Part shown: positions 33,886-43,801 of the stretch, in pieces
How positions within the stretch are numbered: the stretch's first letter is position 1
Layout of the letters: every line of letters starts with the position of its first letter
Source: Hyphomicrobiales bacterium
GTDB taxonomy: Bacteria > Pseudomonadota > Alphaproteobacteria > Rhizobiales > Rhizobiaceae
Reading direction: 5' to 3'
NCBI GenBank assembly: GCA_900465675.1
Contig: UBJR01000017.1
Location: forward strand, 1-64,000
DNA: 64,000 nucleotides
Notes under the pieces: generated by a model
The model's input: the letters and a program-made list of their open reading frames with translations, nothing else
Told to the model about the DNA's origin: nothing
The model's database searches: none
Translations under genes and position numbers: made by a program

Positions 33886-35048
33886 TTAACCGTTTGGCCG
33901 AATGACAATCTTAACGCAGCCGTCTTGCTTATCACGAAAGGTTTTGTAGGCATCCGGCCCCTCTTCAAGACCGATGCGATGCGTAATCAGGAAGGACGGG
34001 TCGATTTTTCCGTCGATGATCAGCTTCATTAGCGGTTCGAGATAGCGTTGCACATGGGTCTGGCCGGTCTTCAGTGTCAGGCCCTTAGCAACGAGTGCGC
34101 CGAGCGGTGCGGGCACGGCCGGTCCTACGAAGACACCCGGGAGCGACACGGTGCCGCCTGGACGACACGCGAGGATCGCTTGGCTCAAGGCGTAAGGCCG
34201 CTCCGTTGATGTCAGTTTGGTCTGCAGGCTCTCCATCATTCCACCGGCGCCCTGGCTCTCCAGCCCGACTGCCTCGATCACGGCGTCCGGCCCCTGCCCA
34301 CCCGTTATCTCGACGATTTTTTGCTGAAGGTCGTCGTCCGTGTAATCGAGCGTTTCGGCACCCGCCTGACGCGCCAGCGCCAGACGCTCGGGCACGGTGT
34401 CGACCGCAATGACGCGTTCGGCGCCCAGGAGGAACGCCGATTTGATTGCAAAGAGGCCGACGGGACCGCATCCGAAAACGGCGACAGTCTGCCCCGGTTG
34501 AATGTCGCAATTTCCGCCGCCATGTAGCCGGTCGGGAAGATATCGGAGAGGAAGAGAACCTGCTCATCACTTAAACCGTCTGGCACCTTGATAGGGCCGA
34601 CATCGGCAAAGGGCACGCGCAGATATTGCGCCTGCCCGCCGGGGAACCGGCCGTACATGTCGGAATAGCCGAAAAGCCCTGCAGTCGGATAACCGATCTG
34701 CTCGGCCTGTTTAGCGCCGGACGGATTCGACCGCTGGCACAACGAAAACAGGCTGCGTTGGCACATCGAGCACTCGCCGCAGGAAATCGTGAAGGGAACG
34801 ACGACGCGGTCGCCAACCTTGAGTTTGGAATTGCCGCGACCGACCTCGACGACCTCGCCCATCGTCTCGTGGCCCATAACGTCGCCTGCATGCATGCCTG
34901 GAACGAAACCGCCGTACAGGTGCAGGTCGGAGCCGCAGATGGCGCAGCTCGTCACCTTGATGATCGCATCGCGCTCGTTCTGGATAATCGGATCGTCGAC
35001 TTCTTCACAACGGATGTCTCCGCTACCGTGCCAGGTTAAAGCCTTCAT
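33886..35048 (-). pseudogene. Zinc-dependent alcohol dehydrogenase with one-base frameshift
   Basis: A complete MDR-type zinc alcohol dehydrogenase (about 387 residues) except for one frame change. The N-terminal frame has the catalytic zinc site CAICGSDLHLY and GHETMGEVVEVG, and the structural zinc cysteines CGECSMCQRSLFSLC. It derails after LFLSDIFPTGYMAAEI. The second frame resumes with QTVAVFGCGPVGLFAIKSAF (Rossmann motif) to the end. Restoring one A near 34511-34513 gives ENCDIQPGQTVAVFG, the family text. Either a true frameshift or a sequencing error. AGGAGA precedes ATG 35048. Downstream partner of the SDR at 35092. Confidence 0.85.
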
Positions 35049-35091
35049 GTCGTTCTCCTCTGCGCGTTTTTCTTGGATCATCGTTTAGGAT

Positions 35092-35967
35092 TTAGGGCTG
35101 GCCGCCACCGCCGGCCGCGCCATACACCTGCCCTGTTGCGTAACTGGCCGAGGGATCGGCAAGCTGAACGTAAATCGAGGCGAGTTCGGCCGGCTGGCCT
35201 GGACGACCCATCGGCGTCTTGCCGCCGAACTGTTCCAGTTTTTCCATCGTCGCGCCGCCGGCCACTTGCAGCGGTGTCCAGATCGGTCCCGGCGCCACGC
35301 CGTTGACCCGGATGCCCTTCGGCCCGAGCTGCTTGGCCATCGACTTTGTGAAGTTCATGCCGGCAGCCTTAGTCATCGCGTAGTCGACCAAGTCCTCGGA
35401 GGGGTCGTATGCCTGCTCAGACGTCGTGATAATGATGGCCGAACCAGGCTGCAAATGCTTGAGTGCGGCCTTCGTCAGCCAGAACATCGCGTAGATGTTG
35501 GTCTTGATCGTCGCGTCGAAGGCATCGGAAGTGATCTCCGACAACATTCCCGCCTGCTGCTGGCGTCCCGCGTTGCTGACGAAGATATCAAGACCGCCCA
35601 GCCCCTTCACCGCATCCTCGATAAGCTTCTCGCAGAAAGCCTGATCGCGAAGGTCGCCAGGCAATGCCACGCCCTTTCGTCCTTCTTTTTCAATGAGCGC
35701 GATAACTTCCTTGGCGTCGAACTCTTCGTCAGGAAGATAGTTGATGGCAACATCCGCGCCTTCGCGGGCATAAGCAATCGCAGCCGCCCGGCCCATTCCG
35801 GAATCGCCGCCGGTGATCAACGCCTTGCGCCCGGCGAGCCTACCCGAGCCTTTATAACTTGTCTCGCCGTGATCCGGTTTTGGGTCCATCTTGCCGGCAA
35901 GGCCCGGAAAAGGCTGCGACTGGCGCTGGAAAGGCGGCTTAGGATATTTCGTGGTCGGGTCTTCCAT
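35092..35967 (-). CDS. SDR oxidoreductase, general-stress type
   Basis: A 291-residue short-chain dehydrogenase of the same stress subgroup as the gene at 28470, with the N-terminal extension (KYPKPPFQRQSQPFPGLAGK) before ALITGGDSGMGRAAAIAYAR. SNAG, TTSEQAYDPS and YAMTK give the catalytic set, and VNGVAPGPIWTPL follows. It lies 43 nt upstream of the alcohol dehydrogenase and probably shares a transcript with it. Substrate unknown. Confidence 0.87.
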   Translation of the reverse strand: MEDPTTKYPKPPFQRQSQPFPGLAGKMDPKPDHGETSYKGSGRLAGRKALITGGDSGMGRAAAIAYAREGADVAINYLPDEEFDAKEVIALIEKEGRKGVALPGDLRDQAFCEKLIEDAVKGLGGLDIFVSNAGRQQQAGMLSEITSDAFDATIKTNIYAMFWLTKAALKHLQPGSAIIITTSEQAYDPSEDLVDYAMTKAAGMNFTKSMAKQLGPKGIRVNGVAPGPIWTPLQVAGGATMEKLEQFGGKTPMGRPGQPAELASIYVQLADPSASYATGQVYGAAGGGGQP

Positions 35968-36134
35968 GGATGTTGATTCCTTCGATCGGGCTTGCGATTG
36001 CGCCGGGAGCGCGGCGGCGGCAAAAGTAGCGGTCGTCGCCGCAGAACTGACCGGCGCGTCAAATGGAGAATGCTCTTCATTGTTTTCCCATGCAGACCAC
36101 AGACAATGGATTGCCGCCCGCGGTCTGGGAACGT

Positions 36135-36662
36135 TCAGTGCGCGGCCACGAGCTTCATTACGTGCATCTTGTGCATCTCGAGCTTAGGCAGCGTCTCTGC
36201 CGCAAATTGCTTGACGGCAGCATCGTCCCCGCCCTTCGCGTAGGTCGCGAAGAGTGTCACCGCATCCATGTGCGCGGACGCCTGCATCTCTATGTAAAGC
36301 GCCTGGAAATCCTCGCCCGAGGCACCCCTTAGGGTGTCAAGCATGGCCTGGTGTTTCGGCGCGAGCACCGGCGGCTCGTCACCGAGCTTGGCGGCTTTCT
36401 TCAGACCTTCGGCCGCTTTTGTATGATCTGCGATCATCTGCTTGGCGAAGTCTTTGACGTCGCCATCCCTCGCCTTTTCCTCGGCGAGCTTGCTGGATTC
36501 GATCTCGAAGGCATTGGCACTCGTGACGACCTTCACGAAGGAGCCCTTGTCGACGTTCATCGGAGCAGCGACGGTGTCGGCGCTTTTTGGCATGGCAGCG
36601 AAACTCGCGGTGGAGATCAGCAGGGAGAACGCAACGAGCGAGGCAGAAATCATCTTTTTCAT
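36135..36662 (-). CDS. DUF4142 exported protein
   Basis: A 175-residue protein with a signal peptide (MKKMISASLVAFSLLISTAS, cut after SFA) and a helical DUF4142 domain: SFVKVVTSANAFEIESSKLA, VKDFAKQMIADHTKAAEGLK and the C-terminal LPKLEMHKMHV. The family forms four-helix bundles resembling ferritins and is often stress-induced and periplasmic. It lies 11 nt after the alpha/beta hydrolase gene and is likely co-transcribed from the EcfG-type promoter at 37754-37778. Confidence 0.85.
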   Translation of the reverse strand: MKKMISASLVAFSLLISTASFAAMPKSADTVAAPMNVDKGSFVKVVTSANAFEIESSKLAEEKARDGDVKDFAKQMIADHTKAAEGLKKAAKLGDEPPVLAPKHQAMLDTLRGASGEDFQALYIEMQASAHMDAVTLFATYAKGGDDAAVKQFAAETLPKLEMHKMHVMKLVAAH

Positions 36663-36673
36663 GTCGGCTTTCC

Positions 36674-37723
36674 TTACTTGGCCTTGTCAAATGCGGCGGT
36701 CAGATCGGCAACGGCCATGTCCATGGCCTGCTTTGCCTGCGGCACCACCTTGGCCATGCCGAAGAACTCGTGGGTGACGCCATCGAACGTCTTGATGTCG
36801 ACCGAGACGCCAGCGTCCTTGAGCTTTGCGGCATAGGTTTCGCCGTCGGACCGCAGCGGATCGATCTGCGCCAGGATCACGGTCGCCGGCGCGACGCCGG
36901 CAAGGTCCGAGCGTCCGTTGAGATTGATGCGGGGATCCCTGGCGTCGTCCATCGACGTGACGGTGTTCTTGACGAACCACTCCATGTCGGCCTTGCCGAG
37001 CGGCTTGGCGTTGGCGTTTTCCTTGTAGGAGGGCGTGTCCATGTCGTTGCCCGCCACCGGATAGACCAGAAGTTGGTGGACCGGGTTCTTGGTCTTCATC
37101 TCCTTCGCCATCAGCGCAACGTTGGCGGCAAGATTGCCGCCAGCGCTTTCGCCAGCGACTGCGATCTTGTCGGCGTTACCATTCAGTTCATGAATGTTCT
37201 CGACAACCCATTTGTAGGCGGTCCAAGCGTCTTTATGGGCTGCCGGAAACTTGTATTCCGGTGCATGGCGATATTCGACCGATACGACGATCGCGTGGGC
37301 GCCGAGCGAAAGCGCACGTGGCGCGCCGTCATAGACATTGACGTCGGCGACGACCCAGCCGCCCCCGTGATAGTAAACCACAACCGGAAACGGCCCTTCC
37401 CCGCCTGGAATATAGACGCGCGCGGCCAAGCCGCCTTGCTCCGACGGTATCGCGATATCCTTGGTGGTCACCTGCGCTTCGGGATTGGATGGTACGCGCT
37501 TGTCCCACTGGACGGCGCGGGCGGCGTCGGCCGGGCTCGCCTGCATACGAGCTTCCGGCACGGTTAAGGTCGAAAACGGCTTTGAGCCGAGGGCAGCCAG
37601 CTTATCTAGCACGGCCTGCATCTCCGGCGCAGGCTTCGGAGCATCCTGCGCAAATACGGGGGCGGCGGTTGCCAGCAGCGTGCCAAAAAGCAGCGCCGTC
37701 TTTCGGGCGGTACGAGGGGTCAT
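36674..37723 (-). CDS. Exported alpha/beta hydrolase, HSL-like esterase
   Basis: This 349-residue protein has a signal peptide (TALLFGTLLATAAPVFA) and an HSL-family esterase fold: oxyanion motif YYHGGGWV, nucleophile elbow GESAGGN, the acid in ILAQIDPLRSDGE and catalytic His in GVTHEFFGM. It should be a periplasmic carboxylesterase of unknown substrate. First gene of a two-gene unit with the DUF4142 protein, behind an EcfG-type promoter. Confidence 0.9.
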   Translation of the reverse strand: MTPRTARKTALLFGTLLATAAPVFAQDAPKPAPEMQAVLDKLAALGSKPFSTLTVPEARMQASPADAARAVQWDKRVPSNPEAQVTTKDIAIPSEQGGLAARVYIPGGEGPFPVVVYYHGGGWVVADVNVYDGAPRALSLGAHAIVVSVEYRHAPEYKFPAAHKDAWTAYKWVVENIHELNGNADKIAVAGESAGGNLAANVALMAKEMKTKNPVHQLLVYPVAGNDMDTPSYKENANAKPLGKADMEWFVKNTVTSMDDARDPRINLNGRSDLAGVAPATVILAQIDPLRSDGETYAAKLKDAGVSVDIKTFDGVTHEFFGMAKVVPQAKQAMDMAVADLTAAFDKAK

Positions 37724-37753
37724 TGATTGGTTTCCGATTAAAAGACGTCACCC

Positions 37754-37778
37754 AACCTCGGCGAAAGCCCATTGTTCC
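37754..37778 (-). promoter_or_regulatory. EcfG-type stress promoter
   Basis: Minus strand: GGAAC (37778-37774), 16 nt, GGTT (37757-37754). The alpha/beta hydrolase start at 37723 lies 30 nt downstream. Confidence 0.7.
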
Positions 37779-38096
37779 CTTCAGCCTGAATAAAGGATCG
37801 GGTGGTCCATGATGAACCGGGTCCGTCCACCTTCATACGCCCGCGATCTATCCCCAAGACCGGGAGACCATGCCACCTCGCCGCGGAGTTCAGGAGAAGT
37901 CCGCGAGACGCTCGCCGTCCGTCTCCGTCGACCGTCAAAAGCTCTGCTTCTCCAGATTTCTTTCCACCTGCCGAAGGGGACGTATCCGGAAACAGCGCGC
38001 CATCGAGCGGACGACGTTTTTCAAAGGATGTCAGGCATTGGTGGAACATCTCGCCGTTCCCGAACTTTAGCACTCTCGCGCCCGCAAGGAGTTCCC

Positions 38097-39173
38097 ATGC
38101 CTTTCAACCCGCCAATCCTTTATACGCCAGAGGTCCAAACCTTTGACGGCGACGAGCAGCAAACCGTCTCGGAGCTCAACGAGACGTTCGATATCATTTT
38201 GAACAAGACCGCCGCGGATTACGGACATGCCGTGCGGTCTGTGCATGCGAAGGCTCATGGCATCCTTGAAGGCACGATGACGGTCAAGGGGGGCCTGCCG
38301 CCGGAGCTAGCGCAGGGCCTGTTTGCGAACCCTGGTGCCTACAAGACCTACATGCGCATCTCAACGAATGCCGGCGACATCCTCCCAGATGACATCTCGC
38401 TGCCGCGCGGACTTGCTCTGAAGGTCGTCGAGGTTACAGGCGCACGACTGCCAGATGCGGAGGGAGCGACCCAGGACTTCGTCATGGTCAACGGGCCGGT
38501 CTTCCAGGCAAAGAATGCAAAGAAGTTCCTCAGCAGTCTGAAAATACTCGCCAAGACGACAGACCGCATGGAAGGCACGAAGGAGGTCCTGTCCAACGTA
38601 TTGCAGGGCGTGAATGCGACTTTGCAGGCCGCGGGCCTCTCGAGCCCGACAGTGCAATCGATGGGTGGGGCGCCCGACGTCGATCCTCTTGGCGAGACCT
38701 ACTATAGCGTGACACCGTTCCGCTATGGGGACTATATCGCCAAGTTCAGCATTCGCCCGGTCTCGAAGGACCTGACCGAATTGACCGGCAAGGAGATCGA
38801 CACGAAAGACCAGCCGGATGCTATTCGCGAGACGGTACAAGGAGAGATGCGGCATCTGTCCGGAGAGTGGGAGTTTTGTGTCCAGCTCTGTCGCGATCTT
38901 GAAAAGCAACCCGTCGAGGATCCGACGGTTCAGTGGGACGAGGACGAAGCCCCATTCGTGGCGGTAGCGACCATATATGCAGTGCCGCAGGACAGCTGGT
39001 CTAAAACCAATGTGCAGAAGGTCGACGAAGAAATGAGGTTCAGTGTCTGGACGGGCCTTGCTGCACACGAGCCGCTTGGAAACATCAACCGGGCCCGCAA
39101 GGCGACCTATGAGCATTCGGCGAAGTTCCGCGCGGGCTTCAACAGGTGCCCAATCCACGAACCTGCCTCCTGA
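38097..39173 (+). CDS. Catalase-family protein, y4iL-like
   Basis: A 358-residue protein of the short catalase-like group resembling y4iL of Sinorhizobium fredii NGR234. The distal-His region reads AVRSVHAKAHGILEG, and YMRISTNAGDILPDDISLPR and GLALKVVEV follow the catalase core. The C-terminal part (NRARKATYEHSAKFRAGFNR) differs from true catalases, so the heme ligand is uncertain. Start at 38097 follows AAGGAG. A peroxide or organic-peroxide role is inferred. Confidence 0.82.
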   Translation: MPFNPPILYTPEVQTFDGDEQQTVSELNETFDIILNKTAADYGHAVRSVHAKAHGILEGTMTVKGGLPPELAQGLFANPGAYKTYMRISTNAGDILPDDISLPRGLALKVVEVTGARLPDAEGATQDFVMVNGPVFQAKNAKKFLSSLKILAKTTDRMEGTKEVLSNVLQGVNATLQAAGLSSPTVQSMGGAPDVDPLGETYYSVTPFRYGDYIAKFSIRPVSKDLTELTGKEIDTKDQPDAIRETVQGEMRHLSGEWEFCVQLCRDLEKQPVEDPTVQWDEDEAPFVAVATIYAVPQDSWSKTNVQKVDEEMRFSVWTGLAAHEPLGNINRARKATYEHSAKFRAGFNRCPIHEPAS

Positions 39174-39250
39174 TCGTGCATCCCGCCGTCGGCCGGCGCC
39201 GCTTTTCAGGCGGTGCCTTTTCGCATTGAGACGCACCAAGGATAAGCTTC

Positions 39251-41644
39251 ATGGCCGACAACATTCCAAACCCCAACTCAGAAGGTCCGTCCGGTGGCTG
39301 GGGCTCGCTGAAAGGTATAGCCAGTACCTATGGCGAAAGCTCGCCCACGCCCGCCGCGCTTGAGACCCTTGCACGCCAGAACAAGCCGGGCGGTTTCATG
39401 TGCGTCTCCTGCGCCTGGCCGAAGCCCGTCAACTATCATCCCTTCGAGTTTTGCGAAAACGGAGCGAAGGCGACACTATGGGAGCTGACGTCGCATCGCT
39501 GCACGCCCGATTTCTGGAACGACCACACGGTTGGCGAGCTTCGGCAGTGGAAAGATCACGATCTGGAGATGACGGGTCGCTTGACGCATCCCCTTCGCTA
39601 CGATGCCGGCACCGACCGCTATGTCGAAGTGACATGGGATGAAGCCTTCGTAGGCATCGCGACCATTCTCAACCGGCTGGAGAAGGAGAGTGTCGTATTC
39701 TACTCGTCCGGCCATGCCGGGCTGGAGGCTTCTTATCTCTACGCGCTGCTTGCCCGTTTATATGGCAACAACAATCTGCCGCAGAGTTCCAACATGTGCC
39801 ATGAGACGACATCCGTCGGCCTGAACAAGGTTATCGGATCTCCTGTGGGTACCGTCGTCTGGGAAGATCTCGAGAAGGCCGATGCGTTTTTCTTCTTCGG
39901 GCAGAATCCAGGATCAAACAGTCCGCGCTTCTTGCATCCGCTCCAGGACGCAAAACGGCGAGGCGCCCGAATCGTCACGTTCAATCCGGTTCTGGAACAG
40001 GGCCTGATCTCCTTCGTCAACCCGCAGAACCCCATCGACATGCTGACAGGAAACGAGACGCAGATCTCCGATCAGTATCATCAGGTCAAGGCGGGCGGCG
40101 ACATCGCCGCCATCCTCGGCGTTTGCAAGCATATTATCGAAGCCGATGACCTCGCTGTAGCGGACCACAAGCCGCGTATTGTCGACTTCGAATTCATCGA
40201 GGAGCACACGACGGGCTTCGATCAGTTCGTCGAAATGGTGCGGGAAACACCGTGGCCAGACATCGAACGCGAGAGCGGGCTTACCGAGGTCGCGCTGCGC
40301 GATGCCGGCGACGTCTATATCGGCGCTAAAAGCGTAATTGGCGTCTACGGGATGGGTCTTACCCAGCATGCGCAGGGCGCCTTGAACGTTGCGATGGTCG
40401 TGAACCTTCTGCTGCTTCGCGGAAACATTGGCCGTGAAGGCGCCGGCTGTTGTCCGGTGCGCGGCCATTCGAACGTCCAGGGCCAGCGCACTGTCGGCAT
40501 CGCCGAAAAAACCAAGCTGATCCCGATGGACAAGCTCAAGGAGCTGTTCGATTTCGATCCCCCGATGAAGGACGGAATGACGATCGTCGACGCAGTGAAG
40601 GGCCTCATGGGTGGCACCGTCAAGGCCTTCGTCAGTCTTGGGGGAAACCTCGTTCGCGCCGTTCCCGACCAGTTGGAAATGGAACGGGTATGGGCCGCTC
40701 AGGAACTGACGGTCATGGTTTCCACGAAGCTCAATCGCAGCCATCTCTTCCCGGCGAAGACAGCCTATATTCTCCCCTGCCTGTCTCGTACTGAAATCGA
40801 CAGGCAAGTATCGGGAAACCAATCTGTCACCACCGAGGACAGCTTTTCCCATATCAGCGGCAGTACGGGCAAGCGCACACCGGCGTCAAAATGCCTGCGA
40901 AGCGAGCTTGCCATTGTCGCCGGCATCGCCAAGGCGACGCTCGAACCCGGTCCAAGGCTGCGCTGGGACGACTGGATAGCGGACTACAGCCTCGTTCGTG
41001 ACCTTATCGAGAAGACATATCCAGAAGACTTCAGGGACTATAATGCCCGCATGTTTCAGGCGGGCGGCTTCTATCGTGGAAACGACGCCCATGAACGAGT
41101 TTGGAACACACCGGAGCAAAAGGCCGTCTTCACGAAACCGGATCGATTGAACGCGCTGTCATTCGCGCCCGCCGAAGGTCGCTTCCGGCTCGTAACGCTC
41201 CGGTCAAACGACCAGTTTAACACGACGATCTACGGTTACTCTGATCGGTTCCGCGGCATTGAGGGCACCCGCGATGTCGTCCTCATGTGCAAGGCAGACA
41301 TAGCGTCGGCAGGCCTCTTCGAAGGGCAGCGGGTCACGCTGGTGAGCGATTTTTCAGACGGCAAACATCGGGAGTTGGCCGGCCTCGAAGTGCGGGCGCA
41401 TGCCCTACCGATCGGAACGATCGCCTCATATTACCCCGAGAGCAACGTGCTCAACGCGATCGATCACCATGACGAACTGTCCAAGACCCCGGCATCGAAA
41501 GCTATTCCCGTCCGGATCGTGTCGGGGCACCGTAACGCTTTCGGGTCTCGGGAAATCGAGACTACGATGGAGCGGCCAGTAATTGTGTCTGGTGACCGGG
41601 AGCTCAAGAGGGAAGCTTTTCAACGAGAGGGAAGCGTTGATTGA
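39251..41644 (+). CDS. FdhF/YdeP-type molybdopterin oxidoreductase
   Basis: This 797-residue protein is a formate-dehydrogenase-like molybdoenzyme of the YdeP group. The N-terminal region shows CVSCAWPKP and ENGAKATLWELTSHR. Cofactor-binding parts follow: FYSSGHAGLEASYLYALLAR, the SSNMCHETTSVGL pocket, FFFGQNPGSNSPRF, and GREGAGCCPVRGHSNVQGQR. The C-terminal MopB domain has TIYGYSDRFRGIEGTR. YdeP is linked to acid resistance in E. coli; the physiological reaction is not settled. Its stop overlaps the antiporter start by TTGA, which supports an acid or pH stress role. Confidence 0.88.
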   Translation: MADNIPNPNSEGPSGGWGSLKGIASTYGESSPTPAALETLARQNKPGGFMCVSCAWPKPVNYHPFEFCENGAKATLWELTSHRCTPDFWNDHTVGELRQWKDHDLEMTGRLTHPLRYDAGTDRYVEVTWDEAFVGIATILNRLEKESVVFYSSGHAGLEASYLYALLARLYGNNNLPQSSNMCHETTSVGLNKVIGSPVGTVVWEDLEKADAFFFFGQNPGSNSPRFLHPLQDAKRRGARIVTFNPVLEQGLISFVNPQNPIDMLTGNETQISDQYHQVKAGGDIAAILGVCKHIIEADDLAVADHKPRIVDFEFIEEHTTGFDQFVEMVRETPWPDIERESGLTEVALRDAGDVYIGAKSVIGVYGMGLTQHAQGALNVAMVVNLLLLRGNIGREGAGCCPVRGHSNVQGQRTVGIAEKTKLIPMDKLKELFDFDPPMKDGMTIVDAVKGLMGGTVKAFVSLGGNLVRAVPDQLEMERVWAAQELTVMVSTKLNRSHLFPAKTAYILPCLSRTEIDRQVSGNQSVTTEDSFSHISGSTGKRTPASKCLRSELAIVAGIAKATLEPGPRLRWDDWIADYSLVRDLIEKTYPEDFRDYNARMFQAGGFYRGNDAHERVWNTPEQKAVFTKPDRLNALSFAPAEGRFRLVTLRSNDQFNTTIYGYSDRFRGIEGTRDVVLMCKADIASAGLFEGQRVTLVSDFSDGKHRELAGLEVRAHALPIGTIASYYPESNVLNAIDHHDELSKTPASKAIPVRIVSGHRNAFGSREIETTMERPVIVSGDRELKREAFQREGSVD

Positions 41645-42909
41645 ATGCTTATGTCGTCACTCTCCTGATTTTCGGCGCCGTCGTGCTGTTGACCGTCTGG
41701 CTACCAATGGCCTTGAGCCGGCTGCCGTTGTCACTGCCGATCTGCTGCCTCGCCATCGGCATGCTGCTGGCCTGGTCGCCCTTTACGCCTCGTCCCGCGA
41801 TTAACCCTCTCGAAAATATAAAATGGGCCGAGCACCTCACGGAATTCGTGCTGATCGTCGCTCTGATGGGTGCCGGCCTCAAGATTGATCGACCGCTGGG
41901 CCTGCTTCGGTGGTCGGCGACGTGGCGGCTTCTCGGTATCGCGATGCCGCTCTCGATCGGAGCGATCGCTCTTGTCGGCTGGAGCGTACTTGGCCTGGGT
42001 TTGGCTTCCTCCATTCTTCTCGGTGCCGCCCTCGCCCCGACCGATCCCGTTCTCGCCTCCGACGTACAGGTGGGGCCGCCGCAGACCGGCGAGGAGGATT
42101 CCATCCGCTTCTCGCTAACATCTGAGGCCGGTCTTAACGACGGCCTCAGCTTTCCTTTCGTCATGGCCGCAATCGCCATCGCCGGTGAGCAGCCGGGCGG
42201 CGGGTTCGGGTGGCTCCCGCATTGGTTTGCCTTTGATGTCGTCTGGAAACTAGCTGCCGGTGTGGCAATGGGATGGGTGGTCGGGAGTCTTCTCGGTTAT
42301 CTGACCTTCCGGATGCCGGAGGCTGGCCGCATTGCAAGAACGGGGGACGGGCTGGCGGCATTGGGCTTCACCTGTATCGCCTATGGCGCGACCGAAATCG
42401 TACATGGTTATGGGTTCGTGGGAGTCTTTGTGGCCGCCCTGACCCTTCGCAGCGTCGAGCGCAAGAGCGAGTATCACGGGCATCTGCACGATTTCGGCGA
42501 GCAGATCGAGCGATTGCTGATGATGGTGCTGCTTGTGTGCTTCGGCTCGATACTCGCTGAGGGTTCGCTTCTGTCGCATACCGACTGGCGTATTGTCGTG
42601 GTCGCAGTTCTCGTGCTCGCCGTCGTCAGACCGGTCGCTGCATGGGTGAGCTTGATCGGCTGCCGGCTGCCATGGGCGGACAAGTTGATCGTTTCCGTCT
42701 TCGGCATCCGAGGCCTTGGTTCGATCTATTATCTCGCCTACGCGTCCGGCAAGGCGAAGTTCGAAAACGTGGAGACGGTCTGGGCGACAGTGTTCGTCAT
42801 CATCCTTCTGTCAGTCGTCATGCATGGCGCGACGGTAACTCCGGTCATGCGCTGGATTGATCGCCGCCGCGGCCTAGATCCTTCGAAATCGACAACGATC
42901 TCCAGTTAG
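41641..42909 (+). CDS. Cation/proton antiporter, CPA1 NhaP-like
   Basis: A 422-residue protein with about twelve hydrophobic segments typical of Na+/H+ antiporters. The transport core is visible as LLGAALAPTDPVLASDVQVG and LTSEAGLNDGLSFPFVMAAI, which carry the paired Asp residues of the CPA1 group. The start is TTG in a TTGA overlap with the YdeP-like gene. It should exchange monovalent cation for protons in the inner membrane. The specific cation is unknown. Confidence 0.9.
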   Translation: MNAYVVTLLIFGAVVLLTVWLPMALSRLPLSLPICCLAIGMLLAWSPFTPRPAINPLENIKWAEHLTEFVLIVALMGAGLKIDRPLGLLRWSATWRLLGIAMPLSIGAIALVGWSVLGLGLASSILLGAALAPTDPVLASDVQVGPPQTGEEDSIRFSLTSEAGLNDGLSFPFVMAAIAIAGEQPGGGFGWLPHWFAFDVVWKLAAGVAMGWVVGSLLGYLTFRMPEAGRIARTGDGLAALGFTCIAYGATEIVHGYGFVGVFVAALTLRSVERKSEYHGHLHDFGEQIERLLMMVLLVCFGSILAEGSLLSHTDWRIVVVAVLVLAVVRPVAAWVSLIGCRLPWADKLIVSVFGIRGLGSIYYLAYASGKAKFENVETVWATVFVIILLSVVMHGATVTPVMRWIDRRRGLDPSKSTTISS

Positions 42910-42925
42910 CACCAGGAGCGAAGCT

Positions 42926-43801
42926 ATGCCGCACGTTCGAACGCAAGACCTCGATATCACCTTCTTCGAGACGGGAGCACAGCACGGAAAACCTGTACTC
43001 CTTCTTCATGGTTGGCCGGACGACCCCACAACATGGAACGGTGTCGCAGAGCGCTTGAAGGATCGAAATCTAAGGTTTGTCATTCCGTATCTGCGCGGCT
43101 TCGGCCCCACGACCTTCCGCAGCGACAGCGCGCTCAGGACCGCGAACGGCGGCATCCTCGCCATGGATGCGATTGCACTGATGGACGGGCTCGGCATCGA
43201 GCGGTTCTCGGTGGTCGGGCACGACTGGGGATCGCATATCGCCGAATGCCTGGCGATCGGCTGGCCCGACCGTGTCGAGAGGATTGCCCAGCTTTCGTCG
43301 ACGCCGCGCATGGGCGGTCTGCGGACGCCGCCGTTCCGGCAGTCCCAGCTCTACTGGTATCAATGGTTCATGGCGACGAAGCGAGGGGCCGAAGCTATCG
43401 CCAAAGATCCTAAGGGGTTCGCCCGCATCCAGTGGGAAAACTGGGCGCCCCAAGGCTGGTTCGACGAGGCGACTTTCGGGGCAGTCGCGAAATCGTTCGA
43501 GAACTTAGACTGGGTGGCGATCACGCTTCACAGCTATCGGGTTCGCTGGGAAGAGGCAGAACCCGATCCGCGCAGCCTGTGGCTCGAGCAGAGAGTGAAG
43601 GAGACAGAGTCCCTGTCGCTTCCGGCGATCTTCATTCAGGGCAAAGAGGATGGTGTCACCCCAGCTGTGATGTCGGAAGCCGTCCACCAGAAATTCTCAG
43701 GACCTTTCCAGCGCATTCTCCTTCAGAACGTCGGACACTTTCCGCAGCGCGAGGATCCGGAAACGGTCGCGCGAGAACTCGTGGTCTTTCTGGAAGGTTA
43801 G
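42926..43801 (+). CDS. Alpha/beta hydrolase, epoxide-hydrolase/dehalogenase-like
   Basis: A 291-residue protein with LLHGWPDDPTTW (oxyanion region), nucleophile elbow VVGHDWGS with Asp in the nucleophile position as in epoxide hydrolases and haloalkane dehalogenases, the acid region QGKEDGVTP and His in VGHFPQRED. It is cytoplasmic without signal. It follows the antiporter by 16 nt, so it is the third gene of the ydeP-like operon. Confidence 0.87.
   Translation: MPHVRTQDLDITFFETGAQHGKPVLLLHGWPDDPTTWNGVAERLKDRNLRFVIPYLRGFGPTTFRSDSALRTANGGILAMDAIALMDGLGIERFSVVGHDWGSHIAECLAIGWPDRVERIAQLSSTPRMGGLRTPPFRQSQLYWYQWFMATKRGAEAIAKDPKGFARIQWENWAPQGWFDEATFGAVAKSFENLDWVAITLHSYRVRWEEAEPDPRSLWLEQRVKETESLSLPAIFIQGKEDGVTPAVMSEAVHQKFSGPFQRILLQNVGHFPQREDPETVARELVVFLEG

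Noticed and set aside
38043..38068. GGAAC upstream of the y4iL-like catalase gene as an EcfG promoter
   Set aside because: The expected GTT at the right distance is missing (ACTT instead), so I did not count it.
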